Below are positions 8,903 through 18,115 of a stretch of DNA of 64,000 nucleotides, in pieces. Source of the stretch: Prochlorococcus sp. AG-402-N08 (GTDB lineage Bacteria > Cyanobacteriota > Cyanobacteriia > PCC-6307 > Cyanobiaceae). Below the pieces are notes generated by a model. The model ran no database searches, was not told where the DNA came from, and saw only the letters and a program-made list of their open reading frames with translations. Position numbers and translations under genes: made by a program. The DNA is taken from positions 48,985-112,984 of the forward strand of contig QCIS01000007.1 in the NCBI GenBank assembly GCA_003216535.1. Direction: 5' to 3'. Position 1 is the stretch's first letter; each line of letters opens with the position of its first letter.

Positions 8903-10054
8903 TTAAATTCTTTGATAACCAATACCTGGATAGTTTATAAACTTTTTCTTTATAAAACTATTACTTTCTTCTGCATAAATTACTAAATTAATTTTTTCCA
9001 ATAAAAGGTTCCTAAACCATGTATCCCATAAGTCAGATTCATTCCAACCTCTACTATAAATTGACCAATGAGTTTTTAATTTATTAAATTTATTCCTTTG
9101 AATTGAAATATTAGTTTTTAACTTAAATAAAAAAGAGATAAAATCACCTTTAAATATGTGATTTATAGACTTAAGGTGGTTTTTGAATGATCTTGGCCTT
9201 ATAAATTTTGACTCACACCACCCTCCATCAGTATTTTGTTCATTTAATATGGTTTTATAAGTAATACTCAATTGTTTTCTAAATTTTTGAATATTAACGA
9301 ATTTTGAAGTTAGAAAAAAAATTGCATCATAGTCATAGCATCCTCCGCCCCCTGGATATGGAGCAAAATGACCATCTTTATCGCTTAGTTTGGAAACGAA
9401 ATCAGCAGCTTTTTGCCAAAAAATACCATCTATATTCAGGAAATCCAAAATCTCATATTGATGATATCCATTTTGAAATTGTAAAAAAGGATTTGAGAAT
9501 TTACATCCAAAAAAACCATTAATGTTCATAGCTTTCAAATGTAAATCAACCCATTCGTCTATTTTATTTTCAACCTTACGATTTAAATAGATTTTATTAT
9601 GAAGAAGATTAATAGCAAAAAACATAGCAAAATTTCCAGAGCCTGGTTTACCATCAAATGCACCAATATTATTTAGGTAAGATTTAATTGAAACACCTTT
9701 AAAAATATTCTCAGTTAATTCAGGCATTGGGTCTTTTTCTATAGTATTTAAAATCTTCAAAGAAGAAAGAGTAAATGATAATAATTGCAAAAAACTTTTA
9801 TCGTAAATGAGAGTTCTTTTTTCGGAACTCATCTTTTTTTTTAATTTTCTAATATTGTTTCTTAATAATCCATCCATAAGATATTTATCTTTTTCAATTA
9901 GTTTTCTATTTCCTAGCAAATTCAAGTTAAATATATAGAAATTTAGTGCAAATAAAGAATTATCCGATAGGGGAGTTAACCTGAAAATTTTTTCATCTAT
10001 ATCAACACAAGATTCAACGAAACTTGCAACACTCTGATCTTTTTTTGCGTACAA
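8903..10054 (-). CDS. Terpenoid-cyclase/prenyltransferase-fold (alpha/alpha toroid) protein, function unknown
   Basis: A 383-aa protein whose best visible features are repeats reminiscent of squalene-cyclase/prenyltransferase QW elements: GHFAPYPGGGGCYDYDAIF near residue 230 and NEQNTDGGWCES near 275, plus a similar weak NINGFFGCKF element near 175. It lacks an obvious cyclase DXDD motif, so hopanoid chemistry is not supported. Similar all-alpha toroid folds also occur in glycan-modifying lyases and heparinase-like proteins. First gene of the minus-strand run, with a divergent promoter gap (142 bp) shared with neuC. I do not recognise a specific function. Confidence 0.5.
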   Translation of the reverse strand: MYAKKDQSVASFVESCVDIDEKIFRLTPLSDNSLFALNFYIFNLNLLGNRKLIEKDKYLMDGLLRNNIRKLKKKMSSEKRTLIYDKSFLQLLSFTLSSLKILNTIEKDPMPELTENIFKGVSIKSYLNNIGAFDGKPGSGNFAMFFAINLLHNKIYLNRKVENKIDEWVDLHLKAMNINGFFGCKFSNPFLQFQNGYHQYEILDFLNIDGIFWQKAADFVSKLSDKDGHFAPYPGGGGCYDYDAIFFLTSKFVNIQKFRKQLSITYKTILNEQNTDGGWCESKFIRPRSFKNHLKSINHIFKGDFISFLFKLKTNISIQRNKFNKLKTHWSIYSRGWNESDLWDTWFRNLLLEKINLVIYAEESNSFIKKKFINYPGIGYQRI

Positions 10055-10196
10055 CTTAAATAACTTATATTTATTTATTTATTATATACATAGTAATTGA
10101 ACAGAATTGTATAAAATAAATATCAAAATATAAAAATTTTTAAAAGGTAATAATTTTATTTTCTAGTTTAAATATATAATGAAAAAGATTTGAAAT

Positions 10197-11351
10197 ATGA
10201 TGAAAAAAGTTTGTGTAATTATTACCGCAAGACCAAGTTATTCAAGAATAAAATCTACCCTTTTAGCCCTAAAAAAAAATAAAAATATTCAACTTCAAAT
10301 AATTTTATCTGGCTCAGCTCTTCTAGATAGATATGGGAAAGTTTCAAAAGTAATAAGAGAAGATGGGTTCATTATTGATTCGCAAATACATAATGTAATT
10401 GAAGGTAGTGAGTTATCTCATTCAGTAAAAAGCGTTGGATTAGCTCTTATTGATTTATCTTCTGAATTATCTAAAATAAATCCTGATATTGTTATAACAA
10501 TTGCCGATAGATACGAAACTATCGCAAATGCGATTGCATCATCATATATGAATATCCCTTTATTACATATTCAAGGTGGTGAATATACTGGATCTATTGA
10601 TAATAAAGTAAGACATGCAATCACAAAACTAGCAGATATTCATTTTGTGGCAACTGATTTAGCAAAAAAAAGGGTTATCTCAATGGGGGAGGACCCAGAA
10701 AATGTTTTCAAAACAGGTTGTCCCTCCATTGACATAGCTTTAGAAGTTGAACAAACCCCTGTTTTAAACTTCGATCCCTTTGAAAGGTATAAAGGTACAG
10801 GGCCAAAATTTAACTGTAAAAACGGATATTTAGTAGTTATGCAGCATCCTGTTACGACAGAATACGATGAAGCTTTTAATCAAGCTAATGAAACAATTAA
10901 TGCCATAAGAAAAATTGATCTCCCTGTATTTTGGTTTTGGCCTAATGTAGATGCTGGTTCAGATGCAACCTCAAAGGCACTAAGGATATTTAGAGAATTT
11001 AATAAAAATGCAAAATTTCATTTTTTTAAAAATTTATTACCAAAAGATTTCTTACTTTTAGTTCAAAATTCTTCTTGTTTAGTTGGTAATTCCAGCGTTG
11101 GGATAAGGGAATGTTCTTTCTTGGGTATTCCTGTTGTTAATATTGGTTCTAGACAAAATGGTAGAGAAAGAGCAAAAAACGTTATTGATGTTTGTCATGA
11201 TTCTAATTCTATTTTTAATGCTATTAAGAAGCAAATCAATCATGGTAAATTTGAAAAGAGTTATCTTTATGGAAATGGTAAAGCTGGAGAAATAATGGCA
11301 GATTTAATTTCTAAAATTGAGTTTAAAAGCATAAATAATAACTTTTATTAG
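10197..11351 (+). CDS. neuC: UDP-N-acetylglucosamine 2-epimerase, hydrolysing (NeuC/LegG-like)
   Basis: Predicted to hydrolyse and epimerise a UDP-HexNAc to free ManNAc (or a di-N-acetyl 6-deoxy analogue), the first committed step of sialic or legionaminic acid synthesis. It opens with VCVIITARPSYSRIK, has ITIADRYETIANAIAS near residue 98 and LLHIQGGEYTGSIDN near 121, and ends with VGNSSVGIRECSFLGIPVVN, all typical of the hydrolysing NeuC branch. At 384 aa it is the family length. The next gene is a NeuB synthase on the same strand, 55 bp away. Sequence alone does not settle sialic (NeuC) versus legionaminic (LegG) substrate. Confidence 0.88.
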   Translation: MMKKVCVIITARPSYSRIKSTLLALKKNKNIQLQIILSGSALLDRYGKVSKVIREDGFIIDSQIHNVIEGSELSHSVKSVGLALIDLSSELSKINPDIVITIADRYETIANAIASSYMNIPLLHIQGGEYTGSIDNKVRHAITKLADIHFVATDLAKKRVISMGEDPENVFKTGCPSIDIALEVEQTPVLNFDPFERYKGTGPKFNCKNGYLVVMQHPVTTEYDEAFNQANETINAIRKIDLPVFWFWPNVDAGSDATSKALRIFREFNKNAKFHFFKNLLPKDFLLLVQNSSCLVGNSSVGIRECSFLGIPVVNIGSRQNGRERAKNVIDVCHDSNSIFNAIKKQINHGKFEKSYLYGNGKAGEIMADLISKIEFKSINNNFY

Positions 11352-11406
11352 AGACATACATTTCATTTTTTAGTAATATTATCAAATAATCATGATCTTA
11401 TAATTA

Positions 11407-12468
11407 ATGATTAATTCAAAAAACTTTTATATAGGTGATAGAGAAATAGGACCAAATCAGCCTTCATTTATTATCGCAGAAGTTGCCCAAGCTCATGATG
11501 GTTCACTTGGTATGGCTCATTCATTTATTGATATTGCAGCAGATTATGGTGCAGATGCTATAAAATTTCAAACACACATTGCAAATCATGAAAGTACATT
11601 GGATGATGAATTTAGAATAAAATTTTCATACGAAGATAAAACCAGATTCGAATATTGGAAAAGAATGGAGTTTACCTATGAAGAATGGATAGGTCTATAC
11701 AAACATGCAGAGGAAAAAAAAATAATTTTTCTTTCTTCAGCTTTTTCATTAGAAGCAATTGATCTTTTAGAAAAATTAAATGTCCCTGCATGGAAAGTAG
11801 CTTCAGGAGAAATTAATAATTTTCCTTTTCTAAAAAAATTGAGTAACACAAAAAAACCAATCCTAATTTCAACTGGTATGAGTAGTTTATCAGAGATTGA
11901 TGAAGCCTTTGAATTCCTTAAGAGTAATGAAGTCAATGACATAGCTATATTTCAATGTACCTCTGAATATCCAACTTCTTTAAATAAAGTAGGAATAAAT
12001 TTAATAGAAAAATTTAGAAATAAATATAATGTGCCTGTTGGGCTTTCAGATCATTCAGGTGACATAGCGCCATCTATTTACGCAATTTCAAAAGGTGCTT
12101 CACTTATTGAATTACATATAGCTTTACATCCATATCAATTTGGTCCAGATACTAATTCATCAATTACTCCAGATGAATTAAAAAATTTATCTATTCTTAG
12201 AGATAAGTTCCATATTATGAAATCCAACCCATCAGATAAAGATCAAGCTGCCAATAGATTAAATAAAATGACAGCATTATTTGGAAAGTCCCTATGCCTA
12301 ATTCGGAATATGAAAAAAGGAACCATATTAACTGAAGAAATGTTTACTTTAAAAAAACCAGGTAATGGTATTAAAGAAAAAGACTTACCAAATATATTAG
12401 GAAAGAAACTTTCTAGGGATGTCCAATCAAACAAATTAATAACTATTGAAGATATAGAAATTGATTAA
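11407..12468 (+). CDS. neuB: N-acetylneuraminate synthase family protein (NeuB-1)
   Basis: Condenses a 6-carbon N-acyl-mannosamine-type sugar with phosphoenolpyruvate to a nine-carbon nonulosonic acid. The TIM-barrel domain starts with PSFIIAEVAQAHDGS, then GADAIKFQTH, KVASGEINN, ISTGMS and VGLSDHSG near residue 215. The C-terminal SAF/antifreeze-like domain (KGTILTEEMFTLKKPGNGI) near 305 completes the normal NeuB architecture. At 353 aa it is full length. It follows neuC and ends 4 bp from the convergent GT-B gene. The sequence differs clearly from the second NeuB at 24518, so the two probably act on different sugars. Confidence 0.92.
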   Translation: MINSKNFYIGDREIGPNQPSFIIAEVAQAHDGSLGMAHSFIDIAADYGADAIKFQTHIANHESTLDDEFRIKFSYEDKTRFEYWKRMEFTYEEWIGLYKHAEEKKIIFLSSAFSLEAIDLLEKLNVPAWKVASGEINNFPFLKKLSNTKKPILISTGMSSLSEIDEAFEFLKSNEVNDIAIFQCTSEYPTSLNKVGINLIEKFRNKYNVPVGLSDHSGDIAPSIYAISKGASLIELHIALHPYQFGPDTNSSITPDELKNLSILRDKFHIMKSNPSDKDQAANRLNKMTALFGKSLCLIRNMKKGTILTEEMFTLKKPGNGIKEKDLPNILGKKLSRDVQSNKLITIEDIEID

Positions 12469-12472
12469 TAAT

Positions 12473-13864
12473 TTAAATATCTAAAGATTTTAGAAACATT
12501 TTTTCTGCATTTTTTAAGTTTCCTAATATATCTAAAGAATCTCTAACCCTATTTTTAGAGTAATTACTTTTATCATCAAGTGCTTTTTTTATGTATTTTT
12601 TAAGTGAATCAAAAGAATCAGCATTAGGTATAGAATTTATTAATTGTCTATTATGAAATTGCCTTTCATCTTGATACATATTAAAACGGGATGGATGGTT
12701 TAGATATTTGTAATCTTTGGTCTGGTAAAACATATTTATACAAGGTATATTTAATAAAGAAGCCTCTAAAGCAAGTGTAGAAAATATATTTATTACAAGG
12801 TCATAATTGAGTAAACGATCTCTCATAATATTAAATGAATTAGAATTTTCGTACTTTATAAATTTTTCTCCTGAAACCTTTTCTATATCTAAACTTATGT
12901 ATTTATATTTATTAACTAAAGATACTAATTTATTAATCTGAGGATAAAAAAAGGAACCATCATTCTTTCTTCTTAAAGCAAATGGATGAGGCCTTACTAC
13001 TAAATTAATATCAATTTTCAAAACTTGAAATGCTTTAATTATTTCTTCAACATAAGTGTAGTCAAAAGGAAATCTTTTATAAGATTTTCCACCATAAAGA
13101 ACTTTCAAGTTATTAGTTTTTTTATTTTTTTCCTTTTCAAAATCGATCCAAGAAGCATACTGTAAAGCGCCAACAGCAAATATATTTTGGGAAGAGATTT
13201 CCTGAAACTTTTTCAACTGTATATTCATAGAATCACTATATGAAAGAACTTTGTTAGGCTCACAAAGATGATACCCATTACCTGATACATTATCCCAACT
13301 TTGGATATAACAATAAGAGTAGATATTTAATCTTTTACTTGCCAAAAGCATAGTATCATTGGCATCAACTCCAGAAAATGATGTAGTTAAAATTTGAGAG
13401 ATTCCTAAAATCTTCAATAATTCTTCTTCTGATTTTGTATCAGTTAAAAAACACTCTAAATTGATTATGAATTTTCTTATAAATTTAAAATTGCAAGCTA
13501 GTTTGTATAGTATTTTTTGAAAAATGATCTTGTATGATATTAAAGCTTTTTTTGAATTCTCATATTCAAAAACTTTCCAAAAATCAAATAAAGTTTGATT
13601 AAAAAATTTTCTTGGGTATAAATACGCTCTAACATTTCTAAGAATTCTTTTTAGAAAATTAAAATCATTAATATTTTTAAAATCTACCGACTTTAAAATA
13701 ATTTCATTATTATCACAAAATTTTATTATTTTTTCTGAGATTAAATCTCTTTCGCAAATTACAAAGATTTGATATTTTCTTTGTATCTTTTTTATAGGTA
13801 ATACATCTTTTAGTAGCCTTAAAGCAGCGCCATGAGGTATTGTAATTGCAAGTTTATTTTTCAA
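12473..13864 (-). CDS. Putative GT-B surface-carbohydrate transferase (capsule type)
   Basis: A 463-aa protein not assignable to a named family with certainty. It has LKVLYGGKSYKRFPF, followed by INLVVRPHPF near residue 283 and LVINIFSTLALEASLLNIPC near 357. This RPHP-then-serine/E arrangement is the donor-site pattern of GT-B glycosyl- or glycerophospho-transferases in capsule clusters. The N-terminus (KLAITIPHGAALRLL) resembles UDP-sugar transferase starts. It sits alone on the minus strand between plus-strand neuB and the Gfo/Idh gene, with a 74-bp divergent promoter region upstream. Transfer of the nonulosonate made by its neighbours is a plausible but untested role. Confidence 0.6.
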   Translation of the reverse strand: MKNKLAITIPHGAALRLLKDVLPIKKIQRKYQIFVICERDLISEKIIKFCDNNEIILKSVDFKNINDFNFLKRILRNVRAYLYPRKFFNQTLFDFWKVFEYENSKKALISYKIIFQKILYKLACNFKFIRKFIINLECFLTDTKSEEELLKILGISQILTTSFSGVDANDTMLLASKRLNIYSYCYIQSWDNVSGNGYHLCEPNKVLSYSDSMNIQLKKFQEISSQNIFAVGALQYASWIDFEKEKNKKTNNLKVLYGGKSYKRFPFDYTYVEEIIKAFQVLKIDINLVVRPHPFALRRKNDGSFFYPQINKLVSLVNKYKYISLDIEKVSGEKFIKYENSNSFNIMRDRLLNYDLVINIFSTLALEASLLNIPCINMFYQTKDYKYLNHPSRFNMYQDERQFHNRQLINSIPNADSFDSLKKYIKKALDDKSNYSKNRVRDSLDILGNLKNAEKMFLKSLDI

Positions 13865-13938
13865 TTTAGTATAACTTTTTAAATACTATAAAATCTTTAT
13901 AGGTTTAATTAGTTTCCTTAAAATAAAGTCTTAAATAA

Positions 13939-14946
13939 ATGAAAAATTTAAAATTTCTCATAGTAGGTTTTGGTTCTATAGGTAAAAGGCATTACGACAA
14001 TTTAGTAAATCTCTCTTATGAAGTATATGTTTATAGCTATAGAAAAAATAAAGACCCAAACAATGTTAATGAGGGAATTAAATTTGTTAATGATTTAGAA
14101 AACGCAATAGAAAAAGTAAACGCTGTGATAATTTGCAATTCGACTGAAAAGCATCTTGAAGTAGCACTTTTAGCAGCGAGTAAAGGAAAACATATTTTTG
14201 TAGAAAAACCTTTGTCTCATAATTTAAATAATTTAAAAAATTTAGAAAAAAAACTTAAGTCTAACAAGATTATATTCGCTTCTGGTTTTATGCTAAGGAA
14301 GCATCCAAATCTTATCTTTATAAAAGAATTAATTAGAAAAAGAGAACTAGGAAAAATATACTATGCTAATGCATCCATAGGTCAAGATTTAAGAAAATGG
14401 CGAAAAAATTATGACTATACTAAAGGTTATGCAGCTAATTCAGAAACTGGTGGTGGAGTTACTCTAGACTTAATTCACGAAATAGATTTAATAAATTGGC
14501 TAATTGGAGAAGCTGAAATTATTTTTGCCTTACTAGGTTTTAATAAAGAATTAAACATAAATACAGAAAGCATTTCAAACATAAGCATAAAAACATACGG
14601 AGACATTATTTGTAATATTCAATTAGATTATCTTTGCCCTGTGCTAAAGAGAAAGCTTGAAATAGTTGGTGAAAAAGGAATAGTAAATTGGGACTTCAAG
14701 ACAAATATTGTATCCTTTACAAATAAGGAAGACCATACAAAAGTTTTGCATAATCTAGAAAAGGATTTTGAAAGAAACATAATGTACTTAGAAGAAATGA
14801 AAGATTTTATTGAAAAAATAAAATTTAATAGTTTTGATTTATCACAATTTAATGATGCTTGTAATGCATTAAAGATCGCTATCGGAGCAAAATTATCTTT
14901 TAAAAATGAAAGCTTGATTTATAATAAAGATATTAAGATAAATTGA
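13939..14946 (+). CDS. Gfo/Idh/MocA family sugar oxidoreductase
   Basis: NAD(P)-dependent dehydrogenase with an N-terminal Rossmann domain (FLIVGFGSIGKRHYDN near residue 5) and the family hallmark IFVEKPLSHN near 90 (EKP catalytic lysine), then a C-terminal alpha/beta sugar domain with GGGVTLDLIHEIDLINWL near 171 (H and D of the GGG...HxxD motif). Members oxidise or reduce hydroxyls of sugars, uronates or inositols. It is the first gene of a four-gene overlapping set (oxidoreductase, neuA, 2-hydroxyacid dehydrogenase, ThDP enzyme), so its substrate is probably an intermediate on the way to the CMP-activated sugar. The exact reaction is unknown. Confidence 0.85.
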   Translation: MKNLKFLIVGFGSIGKRHYDNLVNLSYEVYVYSYRKNKDPNNVNEGIKFVNDLENAIEKVNAVIICNSTEKHLEVALLAASKGKHIFVEKPLSHNLNNLKNLEKKLKSNKIIFASGFMLRKHPNLIFIKELIRKRELGKIYYANASIGQDLRKWRKNYDYTKGYAANSETGGGVTLDLIHEIDLINWLIGEAEIIFALLGFNKELNINTESISNISIKTYGDIICNIQLDYLCPVLKRKLEIVGEKGIVNWDFKTNIVSFTNKEDHTKVLHNLEKDFERNIMYLEEMKDFIEKIKFNSFDLSQFNDACNALKIAIGAKLSFKNESLIYNKDIKIN

Positions 14947-14948
14947 TT

Positions 14949-15641
14949 ATGGAAACTTTATGCACAATTTGTGCAAGAGGTGGCTCAAAAGGAGTGCCAA
15001 ATAAAAATATCAAACTATTACTAGGAAAACCATTAATTGCGTGGACCATAGAAGAAGCTAAAAAATGCAAAGAAATCAATTCTGTAATAGTTTCAACAGA
15101 TTGTGAAAATATAGCAAAAATAGCTAAAGATTATGGCGCAGAAGTACCTTTTATGAGACCGACTAATCTTGCCTCGGATAATGCTGGGAAATGGGAAGTT
15201 TGGCAAAATGCATTAATTGAATCTGAAAAAATATACAAAAAAAAATACGATATGTATATTGATCTTGATTGTACATCCCCACTAAAAGAAAGTGAAGATA
15301 TTTCAAATGCTATAAATCTTTTCAAAGAAAAAAAAGTGGATTGCGTTTTTTCAATATGCGAATCGAGAAAAAACCCATATTTTAATATGGTTGAATATGT
15401 AGATAATAAATTAACTATTTCAAAAAAATTAGACCATAATATAGTTTGCCGACAAAAAGCTCCAAAAGTTTTTGATCACGTTGCTTCAATATATATTATT
15501 GATACAAATTATTTGAGAAATAGTTCCGGATTACTATCAGGAAATGCCATAGGTTATGATATGGGGATAGAAAAAGGGATTGATATTGATAATGAGATTG
15601 ATTTTGAAATTGTAGAATATTTAATGTCAAAAAAATGCTAA
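14949..15641 (+). CDS. neuA: Acylneuraminate cytidylyltransferase (NeuA-1, CMP-nonulosonate synthetase)
   Basis: Activates a nonulosonic acid with CTP to the CMP-sugar used by glycosyltransferases. The N-terminal LCTICARGGSKGVPNKNIK is the CTP-binding P-loop-like motif of this family. It is followed by LLGKPLIAWTI, VSTDCENIA, YIDLDCTSPLK (metal/nucleotide region near residue 98) and a C-terminal GIDIDNEIDFEIVE. The ORF track begins at a TTG at 14943 inside the upstream stop. I prefer the ATG at 14949, 2 bp after that stop. It overlaps the next gene by 7 bp. With neuC and neuB it completes a CMP-sialic-acid-type route. Confidence 0.92.
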   Translation: METLCTICARGGSKGVPNKNIKLLLGKPLIAWTIEEAKKCKEINSVIVSTDCENIAKIAKDYGAEVPFMRPTNLASDNAGKWEVWQNALIESEKIYKKKYDMYIDLDCTSPLKESEDISNAINLFKEKKVDCVFSICESRKNPYFNMVEYVDNKLTISKKLDHNIVCRQKAPKVFDHVASIYIIDTNYLRNSSGLLSGNAIGYDMGIEKGIDIDNEIDFEIVEYLMSKKC

Positions 15642-16582
15642 GTAATCACAAAAAATTAATATATTTAGGTCCAAAAAATACTCAAGGTTTGATTAAGAAA
15701 AATCTTGAAAACTTTGAAATATTCTTTCCAAATAATGAAAAAGAATTAAAAAATATTATTAAATCAATAAATGTTATTTTTGATGCTTCAATGAAAATTG
15801 AATTTAATGAAGAAATATTAATTAATGCTATTAATTTGGAATTATTGATAACTGCCACAACAGGTTTTTCACACATAGATGTTGATTATTTATCAAGAAA
15901 AAATATTCCCCTAAAAACACTTGGAGACCAAAAAGAATTTTTAAACCAAATAACACCTGCGGCTGAATTATCTTGGTTACTTTTAATGATGTGTGCAAGA
16001 AAAGTATTAAGTGCGGTAAATGATGTAAAAATTGGGAATTGGGATAGGACTAAGCATCCTGGAGAAATGCTGAATGGGAAAAAACTTGGAATTATTGGAT
16101 TAGGGAGACTTGGTAAATGGATGGCAAGATATGGAAATGCTTTTGGGATGAAATGTTACGGTTATGATCCTTATAATGATAATCAAATTAAGGATTTAGA
16201 AAGGAAAACATTAGAAGAGATTTTAAAGACTTGTGATTTTATTACCTTACATGTTAATTATAATCCGGGAGACTTAAAAATAATTACTAGTAATCATTTC
16301 AAATTAATTAAAAAGGGGGCCATCTTTATTAATACTTCAAGGGGAGAATTAGTTGATGAGAATGCTTTAATAGAAGCCTTGAAGGATGGAACTTTGAAAG
16401 CAGTTGGTATAGATGTTCTTAGTGGCGAACCCGATGTTAAAAATAATGAATTATTTAAACTAAGAAATTCAAATCTTAACTTGGTAATAACACCCCATAT
16501 TGGTGGCTTTTGTGAGGAAGTTTTACATAAAGTACTAACCTTTTCCTCTAAGAGGATAATTGAATATTATAAAAATGATTGA
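15635..16582 (+). CDS. D-isomer-specific 2-hydroxyacid dehydrogenase
   Basis: NAD-dependent dehydrogenase of the SerA/D-lactate/glyoxylate reductase superfamily. It carries GKKLGIIGLGRLGKWMAR (GxGxxG near residue 155), NTSRGELVDENAL near 230 (catalytic Arg), IDVLSGEP (Glu) and ITPHIGGF (His) near 285, so the Arg-Glu-His triad is intact. It lacks the ACT/ASB regulatory tail of SerA. It overlaps neuA upstream and the ThDP enzyme downstream, implying a shared pathway rather than serine synthesis. A 2-keto/2-hydroxy acid or a sugar-acid intermediate is the likely substrate. Confidence 0.87.
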   Translation: MLSNHKKLIYLGPKNTQGLIKKNLENFEIFFPNNEKELKNIIKSINVIFDASMKIEFNEEILINAINLELLITATTGFSHIDVDYLSRKNIPLKTLGDQKEFLNQITPAAELSWLLLMMCARKVLSAVNDVKIGNWDRTKHPGEMLNGKKLGIIGLGRLGKWMARYGNAFGMKCYGYDPYNDNQIKDLERKTLEEILKTCDFITLHVNYNPGDLKIITSNHFKLIKKGAIFINTSRGELVDENALIEALKDGTLKAVGIDVLSGEPDVKNNELFKLRNSNLNLVITPHIGGFCEEVLHKVLTFSSKRIIEYYKND

Positions 16583-18110
16583 AGAAACAATAAAAAATTT
16601 AGCAGAAATTCTTTTAGAATTAAACATAAAATTCATATTTGGTATTACTGGGGGTGGCAGAAGTATTAATCTAATAAATTTCTTAACCCAGAAAAATATT
16701 AAGTTTATAAACACTCATCATGAAGCGAGTGCCGCAATAATAGCAGGAGCTGTAAATAGGTCATCTACAAATAAAGCTTTATCCATTAGTATTAAAGGAC
16801 CAGGACTTATAAATTCGATTCCGGGAATTTGTTTTAATAACTTTGAAAATATAAATTCTATAAGTATTTCTGAAGATTATGATTCTCCTGAACAAGATCA
16901 AAAAACTCATAAAAGAATAAATAATCATTCACTTTTAAAACAATTCACAAAGGGCATTTTTTCTATGGATTATTTAGTAGAAAATAGAAATGAATTTTTT
17001 GAATTAGTAAATTCAAATGATAGTTGTCCAATTCACATTAATCTTTCATTAAGTAATTTATTTATTAAAAATATAAAAAGCAAACATAAAGCCAAAAATA
17101 TTACCAAAGAAAAACTTCAACTTATAAAAAATTCGAAAAAACCCCTTATTATTTTTGGGAATGAAGGAATAAGATTTTTTAAAAAAAGTTTAAATAAACT
17201 TAAAGTTCCTTTCCTTATTTCAGTTTCTTCGTTAGAAAATTTTAATATTCAAAATGATTACTATTCAGGAGTATTTACTGGAGAAGGTAAATCTTTATCA
17301 GCAGAATTTAAGCTAATTAAAGAATGCGATCTTATTACTTACATTGGTTTAAAGAAAAATGAAATTACTGGAACTTTAAATATTATGAAAAATCATATTG
17401 CATTAACAAACAAAAATTTTTTAACCGATGAAGATATGCAAGAAACTTTTTACTGTTCTGAAAAAGAGATTACAAATATATATGATCATATAATTAAAAA
17501 ATGGAATATTGAAAAAGTATTAAATTATAGAGTTTCCATGCAAGAAAAGCTCCTTGAAAAAAAATGGTCGCCAAGTAAATGTTATGAAATAATAAATAAA
17601 AAAATTAGTAAATGTAATTGCATAATAGACACAGGCAATTTTGCTATTGAAGCGGAGCATATATTATCTTTCTCAAAACAAAAAAAATATTATGGAAGCA
17701 GTATAAGTAGATTTATGGGAACAGCGATACCTACATCTATAGGAGTATCATTTGGCAATGAAGAAATTCCAACTATTTGTATTGTTGGTGACGGAGGAAT
17801 AAGTCCTTATCTTTCTGATTTAAAAATAATTTATGAAAATAAACTTCCAATATGCATTATATTGATGACTGATGGAGGTTATGGAAGTATCGCCAAATCA
17901 GCTCCAAAAAATTCACCTATTGAAGCTTTATATATGAAATCACCATCTTGGATAAAAATAATACAAGAATTCAAAATAAAATCATTTGAATGTAAAAATA
18001 TTACAGAATTTTCCAAAAACATTAGTCAATGGAATTGCATTGAACCAATTTTTTTAGAATGCACTTTTAATGAAAAAGAATATATCAATCAAACAAATGA
18101 AATTAGGTAA
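16575..18110 (+). CDS. Thiamine-diphosphate enzyme, acetolactate-synthase-like
   Basis: A full three-domain ThDP enzyme (about 510 aa). The N-terminal Pyr domain has NTHHEASAAIIAGA near residue 45 (Pyr-domain glutamate) and SIKGPGLINSIPG. The C-terminal PP domain has IVGDGGISPYLSDL near 395 and then LMTDGGYGSIA. The usual GDG-X25-NN metal motif therefore ends in TD rather than NN. Family members decarboxylate a 2-keto acid and transfer the two-carbon unit. YerE of yersiniose synthesis attaches an acetyl branch to a nucleotide sugar this way. Start chosen at the ATG (16575), giving an 8-bp overlap; the track uses a TTG at 16560. Specific reaction unknown. Confidence 0.8.
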   Translation: MIEETIKNLAEILLELNIKFIFGITGGGRSINLINFLTQKNIKFINTHHEASAAIIAGAVNRSSTNKALSISIKGPGLINSIPGICFNNFENINSISISEDYDSPEQDQKTHKRINNHSLLKQFTKGIFSMDYLVENRNEFFELVNSNDSCPIHINLSLSNLFIKNIKSKHKAKNITKEKLQLIKNSKKPLIIFGNEGIRFFKKSLNKLKVPFLISVSSLENFNIQNDYYSGVFTGEGKSLSAEFKLIKECDLITYIGLKKNEITGTLNIMKNHIALTNKNFLTDEDMQETFYCSEKEITNIYDHIIKKWNIEKVLNYRVSMQEKLLEKKWSPSKCYEIINKKISKCNCIIDTGNFAIEAEHILSFSKQKKYYGSSISRFMGTAIPTSIGVSFGNEEIPTICIVGDGGISPYLSDLKIIYENKLPICIILMTDGGYGSIAKSAPKNSPIEALYMKSPSWIKIIQEFKIKSFECKNITEFSKNISQWNCIEPIFLECTFNEKEYINQTNEIR

Positions 18111-18115
18111 ACTAA

